Source: Gracilariopsis chorda | Taxonomy: Eukaryota; Rhodophyta; Florideophyceae; Gracilariales; Gracilariaceae | Assembly: GCA_003194525.1 (NCBI GenBank) | Contig: NBIV01000399.1 | Coordinates: 1 to 46,116 of the forward strand | Reading direction: 5' to 3' | Length of the DNA: 46,116 nucleotides | Notes under the pieces: generated by a model | The model's input: only the letters and a program-made list of their open reading frames with translations | Databases searched by the model: none | What the model was told of the DNA's origin: nothing | In this document: piece after piece, positions 29,583 through 40,805 of the stretch | Layout of the letters: each line of letters starts with the position of its first letter | Numbering within the stretch: position 1 is the first letter of the stretch | Position numbers and translations under genes: made by a program

Positions 29583-29825
29583 TTCTCTCTGAACTTTAGT
29601 TGTGCGGTGGTTTTCCGATTCAACCACTATGCTCTTTTGTTAGTGGTTTCTTTACACCAGTAGCTCAACTAATTTCTAAAGCCCAAGACCGACGAGGAGC
29701 TACTGTCGCTAAAGAGCCAGCTTGCGCTGGGTTTTCTAGTCCTCTGAATAATTGAAGTTGCGTGCCCTTCTGAGATTGGCATTGTTTGGGAAAGAAAATA
29801 CTGCAATGCCACCGCATTTGTTAAG
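29583..29825 (-). repeat. Right arm of the inverted repeat
   Basis: Inverted, uninterrupted copy of 27826-28313 without the solo LTR. It abuts the 3' end of the decayed gypsy element; the frame running across the border (30368-29736) loses gypsy character near 29850. Confidence 0.7.
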
Positions 29826-29829
29826 TGAT

Positions 29830-32800
29830 CCAATTTGTGCGGTTTCGCCTAGTCTGCGCCAGTAACTTATGAAGATGCTATTAGATATGCGGTGAGACGG
29901 CTCCATGGTGTAAAGGAAAGCCGTCCACACATACCGCCGTACATGGTAGCGATTCCCGAGCATGGTATGCTTGTGACCGACTATGGAATTGACTGCTCCT
30001 TCGGTGTCCACCGATTCATTGTTTGGAAGTGTTTGGTTGTTAGCTGTCAAGAAGACCGTCGAGGGGACGGTTGGATCTGCCGTTATATCTTTGTTTCCAG
30101 CCTGCATGGCATGCTCCTGAGGAGAGAGAGTGGAGGTGGGACTTCTCCTATCCGTGATTGCTCCCAGTGGTGTTCTGTATCGGTCTTGACCTATTGGTGA
30201 CGGGGGGGTAGTCTGTGTGGGTGTTCTCACTTGTAGTGTGGGATCAGGGCGCATAGCTCTTATATACCTGTCTACCGACACAGTATGGTCGACCCCATTT
30301 TCCAATATGGCTACTGTTTGGTCGTTACACCAAATAACCTTGAGAGGTCCCATGTAATTGGGCAGCAATGTCGAATTTATGCCCTAAGCACCCAGAAGGT
30401 CATCTGCTTCATCTTCTAGAGATGAGCGAGCACCCTTTGGTGTCATGTACATAAAGTCGTAATCTCTCTGTTCCACTTTGGCTATCGCTCACAATTTTTG
30501 ATCATGGTATTCTTATACCTTTCCTGGGTCTCTGTTAGTTTTCCTGCCGCTATCCATTGAGATTGCTTTAAGCTTTTGAGGATATCTTCCTTAACCTGTG
30601 CAGTTGATTGTGTCCCGGTAGCCCGTCGGTTACTTAGACCTTGCTAGACTATGAGAGCGGTAGGGTGTTGTGATAGTACCAAGTCCGAGAGGGTGATTCT
30701 TGTCGAGCGATCTAGGTGTGAGTTGTAAGAGATCGTCAGGGGCTGTACGAACTCAGCCCAATCCGATTGGCATTTGTCCACATAGTAGCGCAAACGTGAT
30801 ACTAAGGCTTTGTTGAAGCTTTGCACTTGCTCGTTGGTTTGGGGGTGGTATGCACCGGTGAAGTAGTACTTCAAACCTAGCATGGTGCTGACTTATTCAA
30901 AGAACTTCGAATTCAGGTTAGAACCATTATCGGTGAGTAGATATGGTGAAGGAACGCACGGAAATACCCAATGGTTGATAAAGGCATCGGCCACTACCGT
31001 AGAGGTTGTGCATTTGACTTGGATAGCTCAAGTAAGCTTTGTGAACCGATCGGTAATTACAATGACGTACTTGTATCCCTTGTTGGTTTCAAAAGGTGGT
31101 CCAAATAGGTCAATAGCTATGAACTCCAATGAGCCGGCTGCCGGGAATAGCTTCATAAAACTTATCATGTTTCAAAATATTTTGACGCACGAGGTGCATC
31201 TAGCTACATAATTATAAACAGCGTGAGCCAACAGTGGCCAAAAAAGTCTCTCCTTAGGGTATAATGCATTCTAGTACCAACTGGGTGACCTGAAAACCGT
31301 GGCCAGTGGGCACAGGTGGAGAACCCATTGGCGATGCGACTCTGGTACGACCTTTTGGAGCAGGTTATCTAGTGTGGATGGCTTCACTAAATAAACTTCA
31401 TGGTCCATCTCTAATTGCGTATCCTTCTGCCCTGCAAAGAGTAGTAATGTCTTGCAATACCTATCGGTTGCTTGCTCCTGCAGGAATTCCTCTTTGGTAA
31501 TGGGGGCATACTCATCCTCCCCTAATGCAAACACTTCCTCTGACAGATCATCTGCGACGAACAACTTATGAAACGCCTTCTTTTCATCCAAAAACGTACC
31601 CAATTTGCTGTCCTGTTGTTGTCCATCCTCAACCAACTGGGTAGTGAAGCACGAGATATCGTCCTCCACTGATGCGTTTTCTAACCTAGTTTTATTCAAG
31701 CTTGACATTGCATTGGCAAAATTGTGCTTCACACCTGGGCGGTATTGTACATCATACTCAAACTCCAATACTATGAGCCTCCATCTTCCTAACCATCCGT
31801 AAGCATCTGCAGGGCCCAACGTCCACCATAGGGCATCGTTATTTCTCCGCATGGAGAAATTCGTTCCATATAGGTAAGAACAGAGCATCAGCATCATCCA
31901 CACAACCTCTAGGCATTCCGTCTCCGTCATGGTGTAGATCTGCTCCGTTCTGGTCAGTGCTCTAATCCAGTAACCGATTGGTGATCTGCTCCCATCTGCT
32001 TAGTCTTGCATAGGCAACATCCTATATGAGTGGAGGAAGCATCTGGATGAATGGTAAAGTGATAACCGAACTTGCGTGAAACTAATGTTGGTGGGGAGAT
32101 CAGAGAAGCTTTCAACTTCTGCCAAGTCTCATTTTCGTCCTCCCGAAGGCATCAAAACCGATCTGGATGCCCTTTCTGCAGTTAGTTGTTGAAGAGGAGC
32201 TGCAATATTGCCGAACCCCTTCATAAACCGTCGGTATACACTACACAAACCAATAATAAAGCGTATCCGTTTGGATCTGAAGGATCTTGGCTTCCTGAAC
32301 GCTCAGATATTTCTTTGAGGTACATGCAGGCGTCCTGGGCTGATCATGTGAGTCTGATCATCCACCTTTTGGTCTAAGAAGACGCATATGCGTACCTTGA
32401 GTGACACCCGGGCCTTTTTCAGGAGCAACAACACCGTTCAAACGTTCGCAAAGTGTTCTTCAAATGATCGGAAGTAGATGAATACGTCATTTATATAAAG
32501 AAGCGTGGCCTGCCATCTTAAATTCGATAGGATTATATCCACAGCCCCCTGAAACGTACCAGGCGCATTGTGCAAACGAAATAGCGTTGGAAAGAAGTGG
32601 AACAGATCAACGTGGGTGAATGTAGTCTTGTCCTAATCCTTCTCGGGTATATTTACTTGCCTATAACTGCAATTTGCATCCAGTGCGGTGAAGACTTTCA
32701 ACTACCAAAGGAAATCGATGCATTCTTCCATTGTAGGTATCGGATAGTAATCCCTCACCATAACAGCGTTTTGTTTTCGATCGTCGATACAAAGCCTCAT

Positions 32801-33990
32801 TCTGGTGTCTCCCTTCTTTTGGACGAATGCCACTGGCCTAGCCAACTATGCATATGCCAGTTGAATAACCTCGTCCTTCAACATTCTTGCTACCTCTTGG
32901 ATTTCAACATCTCGGGATTTCGGACCTCCCCGGTATGGTTGTTGTTGTATCGACTTCTCTCCAGGAACCAAATCGATACGGTGTTGCGTGGCTGTGATCA
33001 CCCTTAGAGGACCTGACAAAATGGTGCTAAATGGATCGAATAAGTTCTGAGGCAATGGTTAAATCGTCTTTCCAATTAGTATTCCCGTTCGGTGTTGGTA
33101 CCGTTTGCGCATTTACCGTCTTCGCTGGTTTCTGTTCTTCCGCAATCGGTTTGGCCCACCCTTCTTAGGGTGGAGTTCTTCTGACCACCTTTGTGGTGTC
33201 AGGGTAAAAATACTACGAGGGGCGGGAGTTGCTAGTCCAACAACAGTGTTCTTGAGTAGTTAGACCATATGGTTGCTGTAGTTGCTTAGACATATTTAAA
33301 AGGTTTGATTCGGTTCGTTGTCCATGGTTATGTTTGCTGTCATGGTCATTTGGAGTTCCAATACCTTATGGTGGCTTTCCTATCTTCGGAGACCAGATTG
33401 GTGACATACCACTTTGGCTACCACTTTGTGCATGGGCGGGATCCGAATGGACTTCGCAAGTCAAGCCATATTGGATACTGTCGCCAAAGACGTTTCCTGC
33501 CTTAGCCTCGATGCGGTATTCTACTTATGCCGAGCAAGTATGGCTACTCTTGGACGTTTGTGGATCAATAACGTTCTGGTTTGAGGAAAAATTGCTCGGA
33601 AGTAGTGGTCAATGAACTTAGTTTTAAGGATACAATCCGTTCCCAACTGGTTGATCACGATACACTTTACCCGGAACTTGAGGTTTCCTACGGCTACCAT
33701 TAAGTCTACGCTGCGGGGGACCACTAATGGTCGCTTATTCGCATCTTCCAAAGGTTTCGTAAGGTAATGTGGCTGTACCCTTTACAACACCTTCGGGGAT
33801 AATAACTTCGCATTAACCAGATGCGGTCCAGCTCCCGTATCCGAAAGAGCAGTGCATGGAACCAAATGGTTAATACAAAAAACAAGGGTGATTTTTACCT
33901 TGTAGTTCTCATGCTTTAGAAAACAGATAGGTACCGTCGGGTCTTCTAACGCTTCCTGTGCGGTAACCCAAGGGTGAAAATCCATACGAG
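29830..33990 (-). pseudogene. pol: Decayed Ty3/gypsy pol (element E)
   Basis: On the minus strand, in order: protease LSDTGAGPHLVN near 33830; RT start TQHRIDLVPGEKSI near 32980, matching HRIDLIPGARPV of element 1; RNase H tail TETECLEVVWMMLM and RWRLIVLEFEYDVQYRPG near 31925-31730; integrase with FTGAYHPQTNEQVQSFNKAL near 30860-30800; and a GPLKVI-type C-terminal barrel near 30350. Each is separated by stops and frame changes. No chromodomain, antisense gene or 3' LTR is visible before the inverted repeat at 29825, so the 3' end is lost. Related to element 1 but far older. Confidence 0.8.
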
Positions 33991-34053
33991 AAACCGGTAT
34001 TGCCGGTTGGCCTTCCGAATGAGACCGGTTGGGAGTGGCCTGCGGCCCAACCT

Positions 34054-36312
34054 TTAGGCCTTTTCTGCCTGGGATGGTGCGGCATTGGCTTTGCCTGCTG
34101 ATTCCATACCGGTGACCAAATCAACCTGTTGGTTTACAGGGGATTGGTTTTGCTGAGCCTGCCGATTTTCATCCGCTTGGCCAAATACCACCTGATGGTT
34201 GTGCTGACGCACTTGGAAGGGTGCGGCCAGATCCTGAGAGGTGACATTCGGACATGTCGTAGCCAAGTGGTGAGGTGATAGAGAGAACCAGATAAGAATA
34301 TTCCCAGTGGTTGGATCCCTCCAAGCCATACAGATTCCGCGCCTCGGCGTGCTGTTCATGGCCTGGACAGGCTGGAAACGTGCCGTATGGTTACGAAGAC
34401 TGCCAAATCTGTGGTGTGATCCCTCCAAAAGGTTGTATTGCGAGTATCTGTTCATAGAGGATGGACAGATATGTGGCTGGTGTTGATATCCTTGTGGTTG
34501 AGGCTGCAATATTGGACTTCCACGCAAATGATGGAGAAAAGAATGCAGAGGCGGGTCCAGTGTGTACCAAAAGCACCAAAGCTCGAACTGGTGTGAATCG
34601 TGCATCGTGTCCTCGAAGGGTGACGAGCAATCCACCTCCAGGAAGCGCCTTTTCGTTTTATCCTTACCTGGATTTATATCCGCGCTGAGCTGTCTTCGAA
34701 AGGCTCAGTGAGTATCTCTCAGGGCTTCAGCATACCGCCTAAGACCATTTTAATCCACCTTTTGGTTCGTGGCGAGGTGATTGATCAGCTGCAACTTACT
34801 TGCTTTGAAATTATTATCGGCTAACAACAACTTCAACTGAGTGGTACTGAACACATTACTACACCGAAAGGCCATCGCCAACAGGGATTTCATGAGTTCC
34901 AATTCCGTTTGTTCTGAACTCTGATGGTAATCAAGAAGCTCTGCATAAGCTTCCTGAATAACCTTATGGATCGCATAGGTTTGAAAAATGTACTTCACGA
35001 CCTGCGGGTAAGTCCGAAACATCGAGGTGTGGTAGTGATCAACAGACATGGTGTTTCCTTGCATCCTACTGCAGAGCAGAGATACGGCTTGTTTATTCAA
35101 TTTGAATTGAAAGAACCACATTTCTGTGCCTTCTAAAAAACTTTTCCGGTCCCAAGAGATCTTGAAGCTTTGAAGAACATCAATGATCGGAATATAATTG
35201 CCACCTGTGATGGTAGTGTCCCCTATTCGGAAACCGAGCCATTTCTACTGCTTGGTAATCTTCTGAGCTACCTGTCAGGTGTACTCAGAACCCCAGTTTC
35301 CTAACCTGTAGTTTCTGTAATCAGCCGTCTTGGTGAACACGTAGTTCAACGGCCGAGTTATCTCCAGGTCCGAATCTGTGTCGGAATCATTGTCATGATT
35401 AGTCATACCGTTTCTTTAACTATACGGTTCTTCTTCAACTTCCAAAGATGCTTTTCTTTCCTCTGTTTTCTACCTTTAAGGTGTCCGTCATCATCCGAGC
35501 AATTCGTATCGGTACTGGAGTCCGAGAGGTCGGGCTTTGACCCATGGCTTTCTGTCCTTGTCCTATTTGTCTTCTTCCTTCTTTTTGGTCTCCGTCGCCG
35601 TTCATTTTCTGAGCTTGACGAACCACTGCCGCAAGGGTCTCCTCCATCTTGGCCATGCTTGGTTCTGTCAGTTCATTCTGGAAGGTATATATAATCCAAT
35701 GCGTTCGTATACCCGAAGATCTGCCCGTTTCCGAAAGGGATCGGAAAGCTTTTCACCAGGTCGGTTCATAAGAAGGGATGACTGGGCAACCTTTGTTACC
35801 GAAAAAATCTGCAGGCTCTCTTGATTGGTTGGCATCATTACCTGGATGGTGTAAGAGCTGTTCAGGGCCACACTTCGGTCTTCCCCCAGGCTCTCCTGCA
35901 CCATTTGGTATATGTATTCCCAAGGCCTCTCTTCGAAGAATTGAAAAACCAAAGCTGTTACTTGATCGCCAAGCTCATGAACAGCTCGGTCAATCATCAT
36001 CGTGGTAATGACATTCGAATCCAACCACAGAAGCACCACCTTAGATTTGTCTTCGTCTTTATTCTCTACGATTTGGTCCAAATTGTTACCGGTTTTCGAC
36101 CCCACCGAGGTGATCTCTATCACCTTGGTTACCCAGGGAGCGGCATCTTCCGCTGTATGCTCCCCGTTGCCGGCGTAGATCTGTCTGGTAGTTCTTCGTA
36201 CTTTTCTCCCCGGGTTGTCAAGTATTGGTTCGATGAATCCTCGAGACGGGCCCACGCCCGTTCTTTGGCTCCATGAACCTCTGAACCTTGTATTTGGTTG
36301 CCGATTATCCAA
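34054..36312 (-). pseudogene. gag: Decayed Ty3/gypsy gag (element E)
   Basis: Minus-strand pieces at 36312-35668, 35656-35435, 35121-34750 and 34635-34054. The first begins MDNRQPNTRF. The second has a helical MAKMEETLAAVVRQAQKM stretch, in the place of element 1's coiled coil. The third carries the capsid block YPQVVKYIFQTYAIHKVIQEA. The fourth contains a damaged zinc-knuckle region (HHLATTCPN). Order and content parallel the gag of element 1, but with many more breaks. The 5' LTR should lie to the right of 36312. Confidence 0.7.
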
Positions 36313-36330
36313 CGGTTAAACTGATGATTC

Positions 36331-36952
36331 ACTCATTTGCTTTCCAGTGAAAACCAAAAACCAAGGGTACTCCGAAATAGATTTCTTTCCAAACGTTTCT
36401 TTCCAAAATCAACAGATATAGTTCCAAGTTACAGATAGGAATAAGAAAATGTATTATAATCATTTTGATATGAATTAACAGCTAGATAGTCCGTTTGGGT
36501 AGTAGTTTTGAAGCCGCAGCTAGGGGTCACCCGAAATGGTGTAAGTTGGGTAATTGGATGGGGGGCAGCATCAAATCACTAGATGCGCAAGATAGATAGG
36601 CATTCTAGCCGTAAAACAGTGTACTGTTGGTAGTACGGCACACATGGGCTAGTGGAGTCTGGATAGTCTTAGCTGAACCATAAGGTTAACTTCAAAAACG
36701 TGATGGTATCGTATTGAGCAAACAGGTGCTTGATTTTAGCATTTTCGGAGAGGCAGCGCTGCATCCACCTTAAGGGTGAGTTAGGGTGAACGTCATGTGC
36801 ACTCTGCTACGTGGCATAAGCTGTGGCCAGTTCTAGCCGCCTGGCCCTACGCTACATTAGTGCAGTGTTACTACTAGTCTAAGATAGTTAAACAAACCAA
36901 TATATTAATTAGTTAGCCACCCTGATTCGCGTGGCATAGTAACTGTCAGGCA
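36331..36952 (-). repeat. LTR-like region (D), outer border uncertain
   Basis: Ends CA at 36951-36952, directly before TTCCCCCCC (a reversed polypurine tract) and CCCTAAGTGGAAAA, which parallels CCCTAAGACGGGAAAA after LTR A. The inner part is A/T-rich (TATATTAATTAGTTAG), as in LTR C. I cannot see the other end, and it adjoins the gag of element E. It may be the 3' LTR of element D, the 5' LTR of E, or both at once. Confidence 0.4.
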
Positions 36953-36954
36953 TT

Positions 36955-36961
36955 CCCCCCC
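36955..36961 (-). other. Polypurine tract-like run of element D
   Basis: Seven C's on the + strand (G's on the element strand), two bases from the putative LTR end. Spacing matches elements 1, A, B and C. Confidence 0.4.
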
Positions 36962-37005
36962 ATCCGTGCCCTAAGTGGAAAAGGCATAGAGGGGGTGGAG
37001 GCCCT

Positions 37006-37262
37006 ATGAGATTTGATCTCCTTTTAAAGACCAACCCGCTCTCGCCACTTCCACCCCGGGTGCCACTCACCACCACCGCCGTCCGCGCCGCCGCGCAGCC
37101 AGGCGCTTCCAGCGCTTCGCACTACCACCACTCGCCACCGCGCAGCCCGGCGCCTCCAGGGCGCTGCAGCACCACCGGCGCATCACTACCCGCCCGCCTC
37201 CAACTCATTTATCCGCTCCTAACTCCACTGCACAGCCCAACACTATCACTGCTAGAACTTCA
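37006..37262 (+). pseudogene. Possible aORF start of element D, cut by LTR A
   Basis: ATG at 37006 lies 53 bp inside the putative LTR D, the same distance as the aORF starts in element 1 and B (57) and C (51). The frame encodes a Pro/Ala/Ser/His-rich leader and runs up to the LTR A border at 37263. It includes a ~47-bp tandem duplication (37091-37184). No core block of the aORF family is reached before the cut, so the identification rests on position and composition only. Confidence 0.35.
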
Positions 37263-38089
37263 TGTGGTGCAATGCTCCAAAGGGGAAAAACACCGAAAGA
37301 CGTTCGGGATCTTCCTCTCACGAGGTGAACCCAGTTAGGTAGAGCTCTCCCAGAGGTGTCACGGCAAAGCCGGTTTGTAAGACCAGGGACACCTGTCGCG
37401 ACTCGCGCAGGGAGGTGAAGGCGAAGAATCGGTATCCGCGTGAGCGGGGTTTGATCCTCAGTAGAGGTATGTTTCCACGTAAGTGGGGGTGTGTGAGCGG
37501 ATGCGCACACGAGGGCCGCGGATAGCGGGAGGTGCTACCCTAAAAAGGGGGAAAGGGAAGGGTGAAGAGGAGGAAGAGAGGACGAAGTGAGTTGCAAGAG
37601 CGACGAACAGATACGGCAATGCCGGTGGACAGGACTCCCTATACAGGGCGAAACACCAATATGATTGGAACAATTATACTCCCAAGGATGGGCTTCTTTA
37701 GATGTGCAAGTGGGTTAGATGTCCCGTGGTTTACGGCGTTTCCCTCCAAGGAGGAGTCGAGTACGCGCGCAAGCGGCAACAACTAGAGCAAATTCCCCAG
37801 GTTGGGGTCCCTTGTTGGGGAATGTTTACTGGTGCGACGGCAGTGCGCCGTCGCACTAAGTACTAGCTTCCCAGAAATGGGTGTGAAAATAATAAATAAT
37901 AATAACTAAAATACTCCACATTTCGTGGCAACATCCACTACTGTGGCCAACCGCCAAATGACCCAAAACCGTGTCCCACGTGTCCATACCCACCATAGTG
38001 GGGCGTAGTTCATATACACACTACACAACCGATAATATCGGGAAAGCGTTCAAGTACCAAGAATCCCTCCCTGAGGGCGTTGCACTACA
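37263..38089 (-). repeat. 3' LTR of element A (827 bp)
   Basis: TGTGGTGCAATG at the left and TGCACTACA at the right. Same family as 9684-10491 (reversed) and 38724-39549. Oriented as the 3' LTR of a minus-strand element because the polypurine tract lies to its right. Confidence 0.9.
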
Positions 38090-38092
38090 TAT

Positions 38093-38104
38093 CCCCCCCC
38101 TAAG
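38093..38104 (-). other. Polypurine tract of element A
   Basis: CCCCCCCCTAAG on the + strand, three bases after the LTR end. Confidence 0.75.
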
Positions 38105-38345
38105 ACGGGAAAACGACCGCGGACGCGGAGGGTTCCCAAACGAAATTGGGTGATAAAAGCGCGTGCGCCGTTTCCGGTTCTCCTTTCTTGGCATAGCCAG
38201 CTAGTGTAGTATTGTGTTGTGGGGAGCTAGCTGCTCCCTTGAATAAACTTTCCCGTTTAGAACGGTGATTCTCGTTTGAGTTCCCCGTCTTCGACGGACC
38301 TTGCCTTGTTATCCTTTCCTATCGCTCTCCGCTCGCGCGGCAACG
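38105..38345. other. Element A internal region with the aORF deleted
   Basis: Sequence matches element 1 from the polypurine tract through the aORF start region, including TGATAAAAGCGCG, then at about 38170-38190 jumps to the sequence after the aORF stop (GGCATAGCCAG onward). About 1.8 kb is missing, nearly the whole antisense gene. Both joined sites carry TTTCC-GGTTCT, so the deletion probably used that short homology. Confidence 0.75.
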
Positions 38346-38723
38346 TTATCCAACTTGGGCATTAACCAGCGTGGCTGGGGCTGCAGTTCCCGTTTGACGG
38401 TGGTATAGCAGGACCTGCGACCGTGGGAGGTGTTCAATTGGCTCCCACGTATCCCCACTGGGGTCGTACCCGTACCAGCGGACGCGGTATTGTAGAATAC
38501 CATCCTGGTCCCAGGTGTGTCCGACAAGTCAGTCTACTACGAACTCTCGTTCGTAGACCTGCCGGCCGTGCCGGGTGGTGGTTGTACTTCCTTGCGGGGG
38601 CTGCCCACTGTGCGGTATAATGTCCCTTAGCAGGGTGTTCGGCGATAACTCCGGCGTTGCCGTGCGCTGTGATAGCGGCCGCTGCTCATGCGGGAAGATA
38701 TCCCTCAAGAGGGTGTGTGGTGC
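38346..38723 (-). pseudogene. pol: C-terminal pol fragment with chromodomain (element A)
   Basis: Matches the last ~125 residues of element 1 Pol, including TLLRDIFPHEQRPL, YEREFVVD, YRVRWYGYDPSGDTWEP and the VNAQVG end. A CGA-to-TGA change (seen as TCA at 38529-38531) puts a stop inside the chromodomain. At 38723 the fragment is cut exactly by the TG end of LTR B. Confidence 0.85.
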
Positions 38724-39549
38724 TGTGGTGCAATGCCCCAAAGGGGAAAAACACCGAAAGACGTCCGGGATCTTCCTCTAACGAGGTGAACCCAGTTGGG
38801 TAGAGCCCTCCCAGAGGTGTCACGGCGAAGCCGGTTTGTAAGACCAGGGACACCTGTCGCGACTCGCACATGGAGGTGAAGGCGAAGAATCGGTATCCGC
38901 GTGAGCGGGGTGTGATCCTCAGTAGAGGTATGTTTCCACGTAAGTGGGGGTGTGTGAGCGGATGCGCACACGAGGGCCGTGGATAGCGGGAGGTGCTACC
39001 CTAAAAAGGGGAAAAAGGAAGGGCGAAGAGGAGGAAGAGAGGGCGAAGTGAGTCGCGAGAGCGACGAACAAATACGGCGATGCCGGTAACAATAACCCTA
39101 TACAGGGCGAAACACCAAGACACTTGGAACAATTAGTACTCCCAATGATGGGTCTCCTTTAGATGTGCAAGGGGGGTGAACTTCCGTACACTACGGTGCT
39201 TCCCTCCAAGGAGTAGTTGAGAACACGCGGAGGCGGTAAAGCTCAGAGCCAATTCCCCAGGTTGGGGTCCCTTGTTGGGGAAGGTTTACTGGTGCGACGG
39301 CAGTGCGCCGTCGCACTAAGTACTAGCTTCCCAGAAATGGGTGTGAAAATAATAAATAAAATTAACTAAAATACTCCACATTCCGTGGCAACATCCACTA
39401 CTGTGGCCAACCGCCAATTGACGCAAAACCGTGTCCCACGTGTCCATACCCAGCATTGTGGGGCGTAGTTCATATACACACTACACAACCGATAATATCG
39501 GGAAAGCGTTCAAGTACCCAGAATCCCTCCCTGAGGGCGTTGCACTTCA
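38724..39549 (-). repeat. 3' LTR of element B (826 bp)
   Basis: TGTGGTGCAATG ... TGCACTTCA; close to LTR A and to 9684-10491. It lies between the cut pol of A and the aORF start of B, so it is the 3' end of B inserted into A and not A's own 5' LTR. Confidence 0.9.
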
Positions 39550-39552
39550 TAT

Positions 39553-39564
39553 CCCCCCCCTTAA
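39553..39564 (-). other. Polypurine tract of element B
   Basis: CCCCCCCCTTAA on the + strand, three bases after LTR B; identical in layout to element 1. Confidence 0.75.
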
Positions 39565-39606
39565 GACGGGAAAACGACCGCGGACGCGGAGGATTCCCAG
39601 ACGAAA

Positions 39607-39841
39607 ATGGGTGATAAAAGCGCGTGCTTTGTCTCCGGTTCTCCGGTAAATCCCTCTGCACCAGAGTCACCAAGCACACAAACGACAACAACAGCCACCC
39701 TCCAAAAGGGAAAAATGAACGACGACAACAATATCAACAACCACAGCCAACCGCCGAGACTCCTCGGGCGATACACCACCGGTTTCCGGTCAGTTCCCCT
39801 GCCTCAGGGCGATCGAAATCCGGTACAACCGGGGAATATGG
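39607..39841 (+). pseudogene. aORF start fragment of element B, cut by LTR C
   Basis: The first ~78 codons are nearly the same as the antisense gene of element 1 (MGDKSACFVSGSPVNPSAPE, then RYTTGFRSVPLPQGDRNPVQ). Homology stops at ATATGG, where LTR C begins. The remainder of this gene should lie beyond the far end of element C, outside the window. Confidence 0.85.
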
Positions 39842-40754
39842 TGTGGTGCAATCCCGGTGTGGGAAAGGCACCCAAGGCAGCTCGAAGCCTTGCTCTCTTG
39901 GAGAGGTAGGCCCAGCTGGGTAGAGCCCTCCGTGTCCCGTATGACGGGTGTAACTCCGTCGGAGCCTGGATGTACCTCGGAGGTTTAGGGGTTAGAACGG
40001 GTCGGAACCACGGCTGGTCCGGAAGTAGCCTGCGAACAAGGGAACAAAAGAGGGAAAGGGACCACCCGCCGGGGGCGTGCGGAAAGCGGGAACAGACCCC
40101 GGAGGGGGGTGCCGATACACACACACGAACACGCACCGCGCGGCGGTTAGGGGATATGAGGGGAAGGGATGGTCTCACGGTCTCACGACACACGTCGGTA
40201 ATATCAATACCCAAAACTGGGGCGGAGATAGGGCCTGTACGGGCGGTCACACGACAACAATGAATACCACGAGTGGTCACAACCCACTGGGTACGACGAG
40301 CACGGTCTCCTCGGTGGTGCGAGTCGGGTGAAACTATCGGGCAAGCGGTGTACCTCCGCGAGGAGTTAGACACTTCGCATGGCGAATAGAGTCAGAGCCG
40401 AACTCTTGTTACTTTTCTTGGTGAGCTCGCCGCCGTGCGGCCGACGCTCAAGTACTAGCTCAGTGCAGTACAGTAGGTAGTGCACTAGCCTAAGTAAAAT
40501 TAACCCCTAAACTATACTAAAACAAGTAGCCGTTTTGGGCCTCCTGGCCGGGGCTGTAGCCACGTGTCCACCACCCTTGCCAGGCAGGTACCACAAAATA
40601 TGAATGTTCCCATAACCACCCTGGGTAAGCCCGACCGCCAATTAGCCCGGTAAACGGGGGCTAAAATTCATGCATCCCGCTTCATCGCTCGCACCAAGTA
40701 CACCTCAGATATGAGTTTCACCATCGCCCGTACGCGGGAATGTATTGCACTACA
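39842..40754 (-). repeat. 3' LTR of element C (913 bp), diverged family member
   Basis: TGTGGTGCAAT at the left and ATTGCACTACA at the right; only the ends and scattered blocks resemble LTRs A and B (for example GTAGAGCCCTCC and GCTAGTACTT-type sequences), so it is a related but different lineage. A polypurine tract and full aORF follow on the right. Confidence 0.8.
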
Positions 40755-40757
40755 CAT

Positions 40758-40770
40758 CCCCCTCCTTAAG
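40758..40770 (-). other. Polypurine tract of element C
   Basis: CCCCCTCCTTAAG on the + strand (element strand CTTAAGGAGGGGG), three bases after LTR C. Confidence 0.7.
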
Positions 40771-40805
40771 GGCCGAAAACGAACGTGAGTATAGAACGTG
40801 AGGAG

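Noticed and set aside
38724..39549. 5' LTR of element A
   Set aside because: It would have to be followed by a primer binding site and gag of A. Instead it cuts A's chromodomain-proximal pol, and its other side carries a polypurine tract and aORF start, so it is the 3' LTR of B.
40785..40805. GTG start for the aORF of element C
   Set aside because: A eukaryotic start is expected to be ATG; the first in-frame ATG at 40806 also gives the spacing seen in the other elements.
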